In this document: positions 42,463 through 53,309 of the stretch, in pieces
Numbering within the stretch: position 1 is the first letter of the stretch
How the letters are laid out: each line of letters opens with the position of its first letter
DNA from: Kocuria turfanensis
GTDB lineage: Bacteria > Actinomycetota > Actinomycetes > Actinomycetales > Micrococcaceae
Direction of reading: 5' to 3'
Assembly (NCBI RefSeq): GCF_001580365.1
Contig: NZ_CP014480.1
Span: 434,001 to 498,000 of the forward strand
DNA: 64,000 nt
Notes under the pieces: generated by a model
What the model was told of the DNA's origin: nothing
What the model saw: only the letters and a program-made list of their open reading frames with translations
Databases searched by the model: none
Position numbers and translations under genes: made by a program

Positions 42463-43531
42463 TCCGCCAGTCGACCTCCTTGTCGTAGTGGAACCACACC
42501 AGGCCGGTCACGTCCGGCTGGTCGGCCAGGTAGTACACCAGGTGCGCGTTCCACTCCGCCTTGGAGCCCCCGGCCTCCGCGGAGGCGGTCTCGGCGACGA
42601 TGATCTCCTTGCCCGGCGCCAGCCGGCGCATCTCCGACAGGCCCCAGCCGAAGAGCTCCCAGGGCTGCTGCCAGCTCGACCAGCTCTGCGAGGTGCCCCA
42701 GTTGTAGCCGTCCAGGGCGACGGTGTCGACGTAGCCGGAGCCGGGGTAGAGCCCGTCCAGCGGGGTGGAGCCCCAGTAGGGGACGTTCGGGTTCCACACC
42801 CACTCCACGTTGTCGGCGCCGGCGGCCGTGAAGATGTCGTGGACGTGGCGGTAGGCCGCCACGTAGTCCCCGGCCCCGTTGCCGTTGACGCCCTCCGCCC
42901 ACGGGTACCAGTTGCCGTTCATCTCGTGGCCGAAGCGCAGCATCACCGGCCCGCCCCAGTCCGCCAGCCGCGTGGCCCAGTCGGTGATGTAGGCGTCGTG
43001 GTCGCCGGCGGCGATCCGGTCCAGGGCGTAGGCGGGCTGGTCGAGCCCCCCGCCCCAGACCCACGGCTCCCAGGTCAGCAGCGTCGTGGCCCCGGCGGAA
43101 CGGGCCTGCTCGAGCTCCCAGTAGGGGACGGGCTGCCGGAAGTCCTTGTAGCCCAGCACGATCGAGGGCTTCTCCCCGGTGAGCGAGGCGACCTCGGCCA
43201 GCTCGGCCGCGGCGGCCGGGCCGCCGGGGGTGCCCACGCCGAAGCGCAGCGGGCAGGTCCGGACCTGCGGTTCGGCGGCCGGGGCCGGCGCGGCGGTCGT
43301 CTCCGACGACGCCACGGTCGTGGTGGCGGCCAGGTCCGCCGAGGGCGACACGGGGGACTCCGCGGACGCCTCGGGGACCGGTTCGGAGACCGGCCCGGTC
43401 TGCTGGTCGGCCTTCTTCGACTGGCCGGCGACGGTGGTCGACCGGTCCTTGGCCGCCTCGGCGGCCGGGGCGAGGACCAGCGAGACGACGGACGCCACGG
43501 CGGCGGCGGAGAGCAGGACACGACGGGGCAT
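42398..43531 (-). CDS. Secreted GH26-type glycoside hydrolase
   Basis: A 377-aa exported protein. A signal peptide (VLLSAAAVASVVSLVLAPAAEA) and a 70-residue Ser/Thr/Pro/Ala linker lead to a TIM barrel resembling GH26 mannanase/beta-glucanase-like domains: TLLTWEPWVWGG, GPVMLRFGHEMNGNWYPWA with the acid/base Glu203, YGNWYxxY-like YVAAYRHVHDIF, VEWVWNPN, and the nucleophile Glu314 in EIIVAETASAE. Many actinobacterial members are annotated as putative beta-mannanase or glycosyl hydrolase. The ATG at 43531 starts the signal peptide. A secreted role in polysaccharide cleavage is likely; the exact glycan is unknown. Confidence 0.85.
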   Translation of the reverse strand: MPRRVLLSAAAVASVVSLVLAPAAEAAKDRSTTVAGQSKKADQQTGPVSEPVPEASAESPVSPSADLAATTTVASSETTAAPAPAAEPQVRTCPLRFGVGTPGGPAAAAELAEVASLTGEKPSIVLGYKDFRQPVPYWELEQARSAGATTLLTWEPWVWGGGLDQPAYALDRIAAGDHDAYITDWATRLADWGGPVMLRFGHEMNGNWYPWAEGVNGNGAGDYVAAYRHVHDIFTAAGADNVEWVWNPNVPYWGSTPLDGLYPGSGYVDTVALDGYNWGTSQSWSSWQQPWELFGWGLSEMRRLAPGKEIIVAETASAEAGGSKAEWNAHLVYYLADQPDVTGLVWFHYDKEVDWRISSSASSAAALSHQLAERPCP

Positions 43532-43738
43532 GGGGGACTCCTGGGTTCGCGGCACGCGGGCGGGGCGCGCCGGCAACGGGGTTTGCAGAAGCATAGACCG
43601 GAACGGCGGCGACCGCTTCACAAAAGCACATGAAGACGGCCGGCTCCGCTCCCGTGGCGTCCCGGGATCCCGCCGGCGGCTGCCCGGCACCGTCTCCGGG
43701 GGGTCTCGCCCCGGTGCGAGGCCGGGCAGCGGCCGGGC

Positions 43739-44569
43739 TCAGGCGCGGTGCCGTCGGGCGCACCTCCGCAGGGCCGCGGCCACGGGCACCGCGGCGCCGA
43801 GGAGGAGCAGCCCGGCCTGCGGGCCCGCGAGCGGCACCGCGGCGAGGCCGGCCTGCTCCTCGGCGGCGGTCTGCATGTTCAGGCCGGGGTTCATCGCCCC
43901 GGGGCTCTCCGGCCCGGCCGCCGGAGGCGCCGGTGTCGCGGGTCCCACGGGACCGGCGGGCGTGGTGGGGGCGCCCGGAAGAGCGGGGTCCCCGGGATCC
44001 GCCGGCGCCGGTGGAGCGACCACCGGGCCACCGGTCACCGGGTCGGCGCCGCAGGCGGCACGCCGCTCCTGCGCCAGGGCCACCAGCCGCTCGGCGGTGG
44101 CCTCGTCGAGGGCGAGGGCCTTCACCAGGGTGGCGAAGGCCACCTGCCCCGCCTCGAGGGAGTGGCGGGCGGCATGGATCTCCGGGGTGTCCAGGAGGGG
44201 GTACAGGACGGCCAGGAGCTCGTCGATGCGCAAGCCGGCCTCCCGGGCGGCCTGTGCGTCCCCGGCGCGCGCCGCCGCCTCGCGCTGGGCCTCGACGGCC
44301 TCCAGCTCGGCCAGCACCGGTCCCGCGGCGGCCCGGGTGAGCGCGTCGTAGGTGGCCTGCGAGGCGGCCACGGCGGCGGTCGTCTCCTCCAGCTGGGTCA
44401 CCGCGGCGGGGCCCGTCCCGGTCTCGGCCAGTGCGGCGTCGAGCCGGGCCGTGGCGACCTCGCAGGCGGCGCTCCCGGGGGCGGCGACGGCGGGGCCGGC
44501 GAGCAGGAGGACTCCCGTGAGCGCGGCGGCCGCCGAGCCGGCCGCCGCCCTTCGTGTCTGAGCAGGCAT
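43739..44569 (-). CDS. Secreted helical protein with a C-terminal membrane anchor
   Basis: A 276-aa protein. ATG 44569 is chosen over 44578 because GAGGAG sits nine bases before it. A signal peptide (SAAAALTGVLLLAGPAVAAPG) is followed by a helical domain (residues ~35-170) with long Ala/Glu-rich helices (ELEAVEAQREAAARAGDAQAAREAGLRIDELL), a Pro/Ala/Gly linker and a final hydrophobic helix PQAGLLLLGAAVPVAAALRRCARRHRA with a basic tail. This is the layout of a wall-associated surface protein, but I see no LPxTG sortase motif. Function unknown. Confidence 0.65.
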   Translation of the reverse strand: MPAQTRRAAAGSAAAALTGVLLLAGPAVAAPGSAACEVATARLDAALAETGTGPAAVTQLEETTAAVAASQATYDALTRAAAGPVLAELEAVEAQREAAARAGDAQAAREAGLRIDELLAVLYPLLDTPEIHAARHSLEAGQVAFATLVKALALDEATAERLVALAQERRAACGADPVTGGPVVAPPAPADPGDPALPGAPTTPAGPVGPATPAPPAAGPESPGAMNPGLNMQTAAEEQAGLAAVPLAGPQAGLLLLGAAVPVAAALRRCARRHRA

Positions 44570-45034
44570 GGCGTGCATCTCCTCGTTGGTGTCTCGGGCC
44601 CGGGGTGCTCCCCGGGCCCGGCAGCCGGCAGCAGGTCGGCGCCCGCGCGCCGCCGGGGCCTCGTGGGCCGTCGGCAGCTCGGCACGTCATGCTGCTCGCC
44701 CACCGGCCGCGCGGGGCGACGAGCCGTGTCGTCGGGGCCGCGGAGAGCCGGCGGGGTGCTGTGGACACACGGTAGGGCCTGACCAGGTGCTTCACCACTG
44801 TGAACGACTGGATGACCGGTCCAGGGGGCGCGATGCCGGGCGGGGCGCGCCGGTCCGGGCGCGGCGGCGCGGGGAGTCGCCGCCGCGTCCGGCGCCGGAG
44901 GGCCGGACGCGGCGGCGCCCGGCGACGGTGTCCCCGGTGCCCCGGACGCCGAGCGCGCCGCGGCCGTCCGGGGGCGGAGCCGTCACCCGGTGAGGTCATC
45001 CGGTGAGGTCAGGGGGTGAGACCATCCGGTGAGG
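44570..45034. other. 465-bp intergenic region with a terminator and tandem repeats
   Basis: No gene is evident. It holds TTCAC-CACT-GTGAA (44791-44804), a 5-bp inverted repeat that might be a regulator site, the strong stem at 44879-44916, and a 26-bp tandem repeat starting at 44997 that spans the stop of the next minus-strand gene. Confidence 0.5.
44879..44916 (-). terminator. Strong stem-loop downstream of the gene at 45035
   Basis: GCCGCCGCGTCCGGC and its exact complement GCCGGACGCGGCGGC form a 15-bp perfect stem with an 8-nt loop. There is no U-tract, as is common for terminators in high-GC actinobacteria. Confidence 0.6.
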
Positions 45035-45048
45035 TCAGGGCGTGAGGT
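44997..45048. repeat. 26-bp tandem duplication spanning a stop codon
   Basis: Copy 1 (44997-45022) and copy 2 (45023-45048) share 23 of 26 bases, with a partial third copy to the left (CACCCGGTGAGGT). Copy 2 contains the stop codon of the minus-strand gene, so copy 1 is a duplicated gene end. Confidence 0.7.
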
Positions 45049-45526
45049 CCCGGCCCTCGTCCCGGGTGTGCTTGTCGACGACGGCCCAGAACAGGTCCTC
45101 GGGCACCGCCTCGAGGTCCGGGTGGATGGCGGCCAGCTCGTCGATGATGGCGGCGACGTCGTAGTGGCCGTGCACGTCCCCGCGGCGGGCGAGCCGGTTG
45201 GCCGCGATGAGGCCCTCGACGTAGGCCGCGTGGTCGGTGTCGGTGAACGCGCTCAGCCCGGCGTCGGCCCACAGCTGCTCGAACTCCGGCTGGCCCTCGG
45301 TCACCACGCGGGCGGGGGCGGCCTCCAGCTCGGCGGTGTCCAGGGTCGCGGGGCTCCACGCGAGGCCGGTGGCCTTGGAGAAGCGGGTGCCGTCGTCGAC
45401 CGTGATGGTGCGCTCGGACTCGTCGACGACGGTGCGCCGCTCGGTGCGCAGCCCGGGCCCGCCGCGGATCACCACCGCGCGGGCGCCGACGCCGCCCGCG
45501 CCGCCGATGGCGTGCTGATCGGGCAC
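45035..45526 (-). CDS. Hypothetical 163-aa protein
   Basis: GTG 45526 follows GAGGAGG. The protein has an N-terminal beta-rich part (GARAVVIRGGPGLRTERRTVVDESERTITVDDGTRFSKATG) that may form a small barrel, and an alpha-helical C-terminus (PEFEQLWADAGLSAFTDTDHAAYVEGLIAANRLARRG...IIDELAAIHPDLEAVPEDLFWAVVDKHTRDEG). No signal peptide. I recognise no family. Its tail is duplicated as noncoding DNA just downstream. Confidence 0.5.
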   Translation of the reverse strand: MPDQHAIGGAGGVGARAVVIRGGPGLRTERRTVVDESERTITVDDGTRFSKATGLAWSPATLDTAELEAAPARVVTEGQPEFEQLWADAGLSAFTDTDHAAYVEGLIAANRLARRGDVHGHYDVAAIIDELAAIHPDLEAVPEDLFWAVVDKHTRDEGRDLTP

Positions 45527-45812
45527 GAGCTCCTCCTCAGGGTGAGAACGACAGGGGAACGACAGTCCGGGAACGACGGGTGGGACGGGTGGCCGGGAGC
45601 GGTGTCGGCGTTCCGTCCGGCGTGGGGTCGGTCCCGGGGCCGGCGGGTGATGGGCCGACGGTAGCAGTCCCCGCCGACGGCGAGAAGCCGCCCAGGACCG
45701 GGCCCGGTGCGCGGTCCGGGCACGGGTGGGCGATGATGGACCGGGGGCGGCCCGACCTCGCGAGCGGGGTGCGCCCGCTCCCGCCGACCTCCCCCTGCCG
45801 AAAGTCGTGACC

Positions 45813-47030
45813 ATGCACCGTGCCGAGCCGCCCGCCGACCGAGGCCACCGGGCAGGCGCGCCGCGGGCCTGGCTGCTGATGGTCTGCATCGGCCTGCTGG
45901 CCCTGACCCTGCGCAGCCCCATCGTGGCCCTGGGACCGGTGCTCGGGGAGCTGCGCGAGGAGCTGGGGTTGTCCGCGGCCCAAGCCGGTCTGCTCACCAG
46001 CATCCCCGTGCTCTGCTTCGCGGTGGCCTCCCCGCTGGCCTCGCTGACGATCCGCCGCGTCGGGGTGGAGTTCGCCATCACCCTCACGCTGCTGGGCGTG
46101 CTGGTCGGCACGGTGGTGCGCTCGGCCGGGGACACCACGGCGACGATGGTGGGCACGGTGCTGATCGGCGTGGCGATCACGGTGGGCAACATCGCCGTGC
46201 CCCTGATCATCCGCCGGGACTTCCCGGTGCACCGGCAGGCGGCGGCCACCGGGATCTACACGGCGGCCCTGAACATCGGCTCGACGCTCGCGGCGCTGCT
46301 CACCGCCCCGGTCGCCGCGGCGACCGGATGGCGGATCGGTCTGGGGTCGTCGGCCCTTGCCGTGGTCCTGGCCCTGCTCGTCTGGCTGCCGGCCGTGGGG
46401 CGGCGGCGGGCCCTGGTGCCGGAGCCGCAGCCCCCCGCGGCGCCGCGGCCGGCCGGGCGCGCGAGCGGGCGCTGGGCCACCGCCGGCCTCGCGGCGGGGT
46501 TCTCCGGCCAGGCGTTCGCCTTCTACGGCGTCACGGCCTGGCTGCCGACGCTGCTCGTGGAGGACGTGGGGATGTCCCCGGTCGAGGCCGGGGCGGCGTC
46601 CTCCTTCTTCCACGTCTTCGCGATCGCCGGAGCGCTCGGGGTCCCGCTGGCGGCCCGCCGCGCCGGCACCGCGGCCGTGGCCGGCGCCGTGGGGGTTGCC
46701 TGGCTCTTCCTGCCGCTGGGCCTGCTGCTGGCCCCGGAGCAGTGGTGGGCCTGGACGGCCGTCGGCGGCGTGGCCCAGGGCGGCGGGATCACGGTGATCT
46801 TCGTCGCCATCATGCGCCTGGCCCACGACGGGCCCTCGGCCGGGCGCATCTCGGCGGTGGTGCAGGGCGTCGGCTACGGCTTCGGCGCCCTGGCCCCGGC
46901 CGTCCTCGGGTTCGTGCACGAGCGCACCCAGACCTGCTCCGCCTCCCTGCTGGTCGTGCTGGCGGCCACCCTCACGTACCTGGTGTGCACCACCCTGGCC
47001 GTGCGCAGCGTCGCCCGGCGGCCCCGGTAG
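45813..47030 (+). CDS. MFS transporter, CynX/NimT-like
   Basis: A 405-aa protein with 12 membrane helices. The N-terminus WLLMVCIGLLALTLRSPIVALGPVLGELREELGLSAAQAGLLTSIPVLCFAVASPLA is typical of the cyanate/2-nitroimidazole (CynX/NimT) group; the signature RSPIVALGP is particularly diagnostic. VGNIAVPLIIRRDFP in helix 4 and AFYGVTAWLPTLL in helix 7 also match. The ATG at 45813 is in frame with an alternative GTG at 45807. The substrate is unknown. A bidirectional terminator follows. Confidence 0.85.
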   Translation: MHRAEPPADRGHRAGAPRAWLLMVCIGLLALTLRSPIVALGPVLGELREELGLSAAQAGLLTSIPVLCFAVASPLASLTIRRVGVEFAITLTLLGVLVGTVVRSAGDTTATMVGTVLIGVAITVGNIAVPLIIRRDFPVHRQAAATGIYTAALNIGSTLAALLTAPVAAATGWRIGLGSSALAVVLALLVWLPAVGRRRALVPEPQPPAAPRPAGRASGRWATAGLAAGFSGQAFAFYGVTAWLPTLLVEDVGMSPVEAGAASSFFHVFAIAGALGVPLAARRAGTAAVAGAVGVAWLFLPLGLLLAPEQWWAWTAVGGVAQGGGITVIFVAIMRLAHDGPSAGRISAVVQGVGYGFGALAPAVLGFVHERTQTCSASLLVVLAATLTYLVCTTLAVRSVARRPR

Positions 47031-47179
47031 GCACGGCCCGGGCAGGCACGGCCCCACCGGGTGCAGGCGCTGGCGGTGCGGTCCCGCCCGAAGAGCGGTG
47101 CCGGTCGGTGCCGTGCACAGCAGACGCGGTCCCGGCGGCCCCGGCCCCGCGGCGAGGGAGGGCAGCACCCGGACACGCG

Positions 47180-47213
47180 CTCGGCGCCGCCGGACGGATC
47201 CGGCGGCGCCGAG
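47180..47213. terminator. Bidirectional terminator
   Basis: CTCGGCGCCGCCGGA and TCCGGCGGCGCCGAG form a perfect 15-bp stem with a CGGA loop. It lies between the convergent MFS gene (ends 47030) and the 34-codon peptide gene (ends 47236), so it can serve both. Confidence 0.75.
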
Positions 47214-47235
47214 ACGGTGCCGTGCGCGTCGGGGC

Positions 47236-47340
47236 TCAGCCCACGCCCAGCACCGCGCGGAAGAAGTCGAGGAACATTCCCAGGATCGCAGTGAAGTTGG
47301 GGTTGAAGAAGGCGTCGAACGAGCCGTCGATGGTGAGCAT
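47236..47340 (-). CDS. Phe-rich hydrophobic peptide, 34 aa
   Basis: The ATG at 47340 follows GGAAGG. The peptide is MLTIDGSFDAFFNPNF followed by TAILGMFLDFFRAVLGVG. It contains seven Phe plus many Leu, Ile, Val and Ala in an amphipathic pattern, with only two or three acidic and one basic residue and no leader. It has its own candidate promoter (47404-47432) and terminator (47180-47213), which supports real expression. It resembles leaderless bacteriocin or membrane-active peptides in style, but it is not a recognised family and could equally be a small membrane or regulatory protein. Confidence 0.6.
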   Translation of the reverse strand: MLTIDGSFDAFFNPNFTAILGMFLDFFRAVLGVG

Positions 47341-47403
47341 GACAGGTCCTTCCGGGGGGTCTGCAACGGTCCGGGCGGCCGCGGGAGCGGACCGCCCGCG
47401 CCC

Positions 47404-47432
47404 AACCTAGCGGAGCCGTTCGCGGATGCGAA
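47404..47432 (-). promoter_or_regulatory. Predicted promoter of the 34-codon peptide gene
   Basis: On the minus strand TTCGCA (47427-47432) and TAGGTT (47404-47409) are 17 bases apart. This puts the start of transcription about 55-60 bases before the ATG at 47340. Confidence 0.5.
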
Positions 47433-47443
47433 TGGCCTTTTGG

Positions 47444-49888
<2,445 letters not shown>

Positions 49889-49973
49889 TCACGGAGGGGT
49901 GGTCTCCTGGTGCGGCGCAACCCCGGCTCCGTAGGCTGGGAGGAGTTCGCACCCGCACCGGAGGAGGCCCGCC

Positions 49974-50585
49974 ATGGCCGCGCACCACGACGCCGGGCCG
50001 GAGCTGATCGGTCTGCACGGGCGCAAGCAGGCGGGCAAGGACAGCTGCGGGGACCGCCTGGTGACCGCCCACGGCTACTCCCGGGTGGCCTTCGCCGATC
50101 CGCTGCGGCTGTTCCTGGTCCGCCTCGACCCGCTCGTGGGGGTGCGCGCCGGCCTGCCGCTGCGGCTCTCCACGGTCCTCGCCGAGGCCGGCGGGAACTG
50201 GGACCGGCTCAAGGACGAGGCGCACGACCCCGTCCACCGGGAGATCCGCACCCTGCTGCAGAAGATCGGCAACGAGGCCGGGAAGGCCGTCTTCGGGGAG
50301 ACGGTCTGGGCCGACCGCGGCCTGGAGACCGCCCGGCGGCTGGGCGGGAGGGTCGTGTTCACCGACGTGCGCTTCGACGTCGAGGCCGCCGCGATCACCC
50401 GCGCCGGCGGCCGCGTGGTGCACGTGGTGCGCCCGGGCACCGCCGGGCCGGAGGACCCGCACCCCTCCGAGGCCGGCATCGACCCGCGCTGGATCAGCGC
50501 CACCATCGTCAACGACGGGACGCTCCCGCAGCTGTGGGCGAAGGTCGACGCCCTGGTGCTCAGCGGGCCGAGGGACCCGGGCTGA
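49974..50585 (+). CDS. Deoxynucleoside monophosphate kinase-like P-loop protein
   Basis: A 203-aa protein. The ATG at 49974 has GGAGGAGG upstream. ELIGLHGRKQAGKDS is a P-loop of the phage dNMP kinase type (GxxxxGKD/S); VAFADPLR, the helix RTLLQKIGNEAGKAVFGETVW, VVFTDVRFDVEAAAITRAGGRVVHVVRPG, and EAGIDPRWISATIVNDGTL match phage and actinobacterial homologues. These enzymes phosphorylate dNMPs to dNDPs. The lysine is followed by Asp in place of Ser/Thr. Its end overlaps the convergent SDR gene by 26 bases. Confidence 0.8.
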   Translation: MAAHHDAGPELIGLHGRKQAGKDSCGDRLVTAHGYSRVAFADPLRLFLVRLDPLVGVRAGLPLRLSTVLAEAGGNWDRLKDEAHDPVHREIRTLLQKIGNEAGKAVFGETVWADRGLETARRLGGRVVFTDVRFDVEAAAITRAGGRVVHVVRPGTAGPEDPHPSEAGIDPRWISATIVNDGTLPQLWAKVDALVLSGPRDPG

Positions 50586-51414
50586 GACCGACCAGCTCGG
50601 CGCTGCGCTCCCAGAGGGCGTCGGCGAGCGCGTCGTCGTGCGCTCGCGGGTTCGTGCGGGCCGGCCTCTTCTTCTCGTAGTAGCCCCCGGAGCGCCAGTC
50701 CCGCCCGGGAGTGCCCTCGGCCAGCCACACCAGGGTCTCCGCGCCGCGCTCCGGACTGATCATCAGCCGGCGGCCCAGGCGGGTGCCGTAGAGGAAGCGC
50801 AGGGGAGTGCTGGTCGACGAGGCGAAGTTGGTCGCCACGCCGCCGGGGTGGAACGCCGCCGCGGCCAGCCCCTGGGCGCCGTGGCGGCGGGCGAGACCAC
50901 GGGCGAAGAGGATGTTGGCGAGCTTCGTGTCCCCGTAGGCCCGCTGCGGGGACCACCGCCGGTCGTCGCCGAGGTCCTCCGGGCGGAAGCGGCCCAGCCG
51001 GGCGGCCACGCTGGAGGTGTTCACCACCGCCGCCCCGCGCTCCAGCAGCCGGTCCATCAGGAGCTGGGTGAGCAGGAACGGCGCCAGGTGGTTGACCTGC
51101 CACGTCATCTCGTGCCCGTCCTCGGTGAGCTCCCGGCGGTCGAAGATCCCGCCCGCGTTGTTGACCAGCACGTCGATCCGCGGCACCGCCTCCTGCAGCT
51201 CCTGGGCCAGGCGGCGCACGTCGGCCAGCCGCGCGAAGTCGGCGCTGACGTGCCGGGCCCCGAGCGGACGGGCCACCGCGGCGGTCTTCTCGGCCGAGCG
51301 GCCGACGACCACCACCTCGTGCCCGTCCGCGGAGAGCCGGCGCGCGGCGGCGGCGCCGATGCCGTCGCTGGCACCGGTGATCACGATCGTGCGCGGGTGG
51401 TCCTGCTGCTCCAC
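50560..51414 (-). CDS. Short-chain dehydrogenase/reductase
   Basis: A 284-aa protein. GTG 51414 follows GAGGAGG and gives the normal start: TIVITGASDGIGAAAARRLSADGHEVVVVGRS (nucleotide-binding TGxxxGIG), VDVLVNNAGG, an active-site Ser in VVNTSSVAA and the catalytic Tyr-x3-Lys in AYGDTKLANILFARGL. It resembles retinol-dehydrogenase-like SDRs. The long upstream frame belongs to antisense of the aldo/keto reductase. Substrate unknown. Confidence 0.87.
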   Translation of the reverse strand: MEQQDHPRTIVITGASDGIGAAAARRLSADGHEVVVVGRSAEKTAAVARPLGARHVSADFARLADVRRLAQELQEAVPRIDVLVNNAGGIFDRRELTEDGHEMTWQVNHLAPFLLTQLLMDRLLERGAAVVNTSSVAARLGRFRPEDLGDDRRWSPQRAYGDTKLANILFARGLARRHGAQGLAAAAFHPGGVATNFASSTSTPLRFLYGTRLGRRLMISPERGAETLVWLAEGTPGRDWRSGGYYEKKRPARTNPRAHDDALADALWERSAELVGLSPGPSAR

Positions 51415-51520
51415 GGGTCCTCCTCGGAAGAAACGGCGTGGGGCCCAGGATAGCGGCGCGGCCGGGACGGACCCGCTGCGCCGGCGGAATAAGCGGCCGG
51501 GCGGGGCCGTTGCGGCACGC

Positions 51521-52381
51521 ATGACGGAAAACACCACCACCGTGCCCGCCACCATCGACCTCCAGGACCTCGGGACGGTGCACCGTCTCGGCTTCGGCGC
51601 CATGCGCATCGTCGGCGAGGGCGTGTGGGGCGAGCCCGCCGACCGCGAGAACGCCGGGCGCGTCCTGCGCCGGGCCGTGGAGCTGGGCGTCGACTTCATC
51701 GACACCGCCGACGCCTACGGCCCCGACGTCAGCGAACGGCTCATCGCCGAGGCCCTCCACCCGTACCCCGCGGGCCTGCGGATCGCCACCAAGGTCGGCT
51801 TCGCCCGCACCGGGCCCGGGCGGTGGATCCCGCTGGGCCGCCCGGAGTACCTGCGCCAGCAGACCGAGCTGAGCCTGCGCAAGCTGCGCGTCGACGCCCT
51901 CGACCTGCTCCAGCTGCACCGGATCGATCCGCAGGTCCCGGCCGAGGAGCAGTTCGGCACCCTGCGCGAGCTCCAGCAGGAGGGCAAGGTGCGGGCGCTG
52001 GGGCTGTCCCAGGTGACGGTCGAGCAGCTCGTGGCCGCCCAGGACCACTTCACCGTCGCCACGGTGCAGAACCGCTACAACCTCGCCGACCGCTCCTCCC
52101 AGGACGTCCTGGACCACGCCGCCGGGCACGGCATCGGCTTCATCCCCTGGGCGCCGATCTCGGCCGGGGAGCCGGCCCGCCCGGGCGGGCCGGTCGCCGC
52201 GGCCGCCGAGCGGCTCGGCGCCACCACCTCCCAGATCGCGCTCGCCTGGCTGCTGCGCCGCTCCCCGGTGATGATGCCCATCCCGGGCACCGCCTCCCTC
52301 GAGCACCTCGAGGAGAACATGGGCGCCGCCGGGGTCCACCTCGACGACGCGACCTACGAGGAGCTCACCGCCGCCGGCTGA
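51521..52381 (+). CDS. Aldo/keto reductase
   Basis: A 286-aa (beta/alpha)8-barrel enzyme. Catalytic Asp and Tyr are in FIDTADAYGPDVSE, Lys in RIATKVGFARTGPG and His in LDLLQLHRIDPQ, so the full AKR tetrad is present. GATTSQIALAWLLRRSPVMMPIPGTASLEHLEENM is the NADPH-binding C-terminal part. It starts at ATG 51521, 60 bases before a DJ-1 gene on the same strand; the two likely form an operon handling reactive carbonyls. Confidence 0.9.
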   Translation: MTENTTTVPATIDLQDLGTVHRLGFGAMRIVGEGVWGEPADRENAGRVLRRAVELGVDFIDTADAYGPDVSERLIAEALHPYPAGLRIATKVGFARTGPGRWIPLGRPEYLRQQTELSLRKLRVDALDLLQLHRIDPQVPAEEQFGTLRELQQEGKVRALGLSQVTVEQLVAAQDHFTVATVQNRYNLADRSSQDVLDHAAGHGIGFIPWAPISAGEPARPGGPVAAAAERLGATTSQIALAWLLRRSPVMMPIPGTASLEHLEENMGAAGVHLDDATYEELTAAG

Positions 52382-52441
52382 CCCGCCACGGCACACCGAC
52401 ACCGCAACCGCACCGCAACCGCACCGGAGGAGCAACCCACC

Positions 52442-53140
52442 ATGGCTCGTGTTCTGATGATCGTCTCGGCCGCCGACGCCCTCACCATGCGCGACGGCAC
52501 CACGCACCCCACCGGCTTCTGGGCCGAGGAGCTCGTCGTCTCGCACCGGGTGCTGCGCGAGGCCGGGCACACCGTCGAGATCGCCACCCCCGGCGGGCGC
52601 CGGCCCACCGTCGACCAGGCCAGCTTCGCCCCCGAGATGGCCGGGGGTCAGGAGCAGGCCGACGCGTTCCGCGCCTACCTGGAGGAGATCGACGAGGAGC
52701 TGTCGGCGCCGCTCGTCCTGTCCGAGGTCGACCCGGCGGACTACGACGCGTTCGTGCTGCCCGGCGGGCACGGGCCCATGGCCGACCTCGTGCACGATCC
52801 CTCCCTCGGCCGGATCCTGACCTCCGCGGACCGGGCCGGACGGCTCATCGCCCCGTTCTGCCACGGTCCCGCCGGTCTGCTCAGCGCCCAGGACGACGGC
52901 ACCTTCCTGTTCGCCGGCCGGCGCCTCACGGCGTTCACCAACGAGGAGGAGCTGGGCGGGGGCACGGGTGAGAACACGCCCTGGTTCCTGGAGACCGTGC
53001 TGCGCGAGAAGGGCGCCGTCGTGGAGACCGGACCCGCCTGGTCCAGCCACGTGATCCGCGACGCCAACCTGGTCACGGGACAGAATCCGCAGTCCAGCCG
53101 CGCCGTGGCCGAGGTGGTGCTGGAGGCGCTCGGGGAGTGA
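52442..53140 (+). CDS. DJ-1/PfpI-family protein (type 1 amidotransferase-like)
   Basis: A 232-aa protein with the HSP31/Hchase-like layout: MARVLMIVSAADALTMRDGTTHPTGFWAEELV, a strand-helix core, YDAFVLPGGHGPMADLV and the nucleophilic Cys140 in IAPFCHGPAGLL. A Glu near the start (WAEELV) and His141 complete the usual site. Related proteins are chaperone-like glyoxalases. GGAGG precedes ATG 52442. The ~60-bp gap to the aldo/keto reductase supports co-transcription. Confidence 0.88.
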   Translation: MARVLMIVSAADALTMRDGTTHPTGFWAEELVVSHRVLREAGHTVEIATPGGRRPTVDQASFAPEMAGGQEQADAFRAYLEEIDEELSAPLVLSEVDPADYDAFVLPGGHGPMADLVHDPSLGRILTSADRAGRLIAPFCHGPAGLLSAQDDGTFLFAGRRLTAFTNEEELGGGTGENTPWFLETVLREKGAVVETGPAWSSHVIRDANLVTGQNPQSSRAVAEVVLEALGE

Positions 53141-53254
53141 GACCCCGGGGTCGCCGGTGGAACGGTGCCCGGTGCGCCGGGACCGCCCCACCGGCGGCCT
53201 GTCCGATTTCCGCACGGTCGTTTGTCCCGCAGGCGGCAGGGGCGGAACAATCCG

Positions 53255-53264
53255 AACCGGTTCA
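53255..53264. promoter_or_regulatory. Palindrome upstream of the glycosyltransferase gene
   Basis: GAACCGGTTC is a perfect 10-bp palindrome 46 bases before ATG 53310. It may be an operator or a chance feature. Confidence 0.2.
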
Positions 53265-53309
53265 GCAGCGAGCCCATCGACATCTCCGCGCCCCCCGGAG
53301 GACGTGCCC

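Noticed and set aside
41877..44999. 1040-codon open frame on the minus strand
   Set aside because: Covers antisense of the ABC exporter and shifted frames of the glycosidase and surface protein; no coherent domain.
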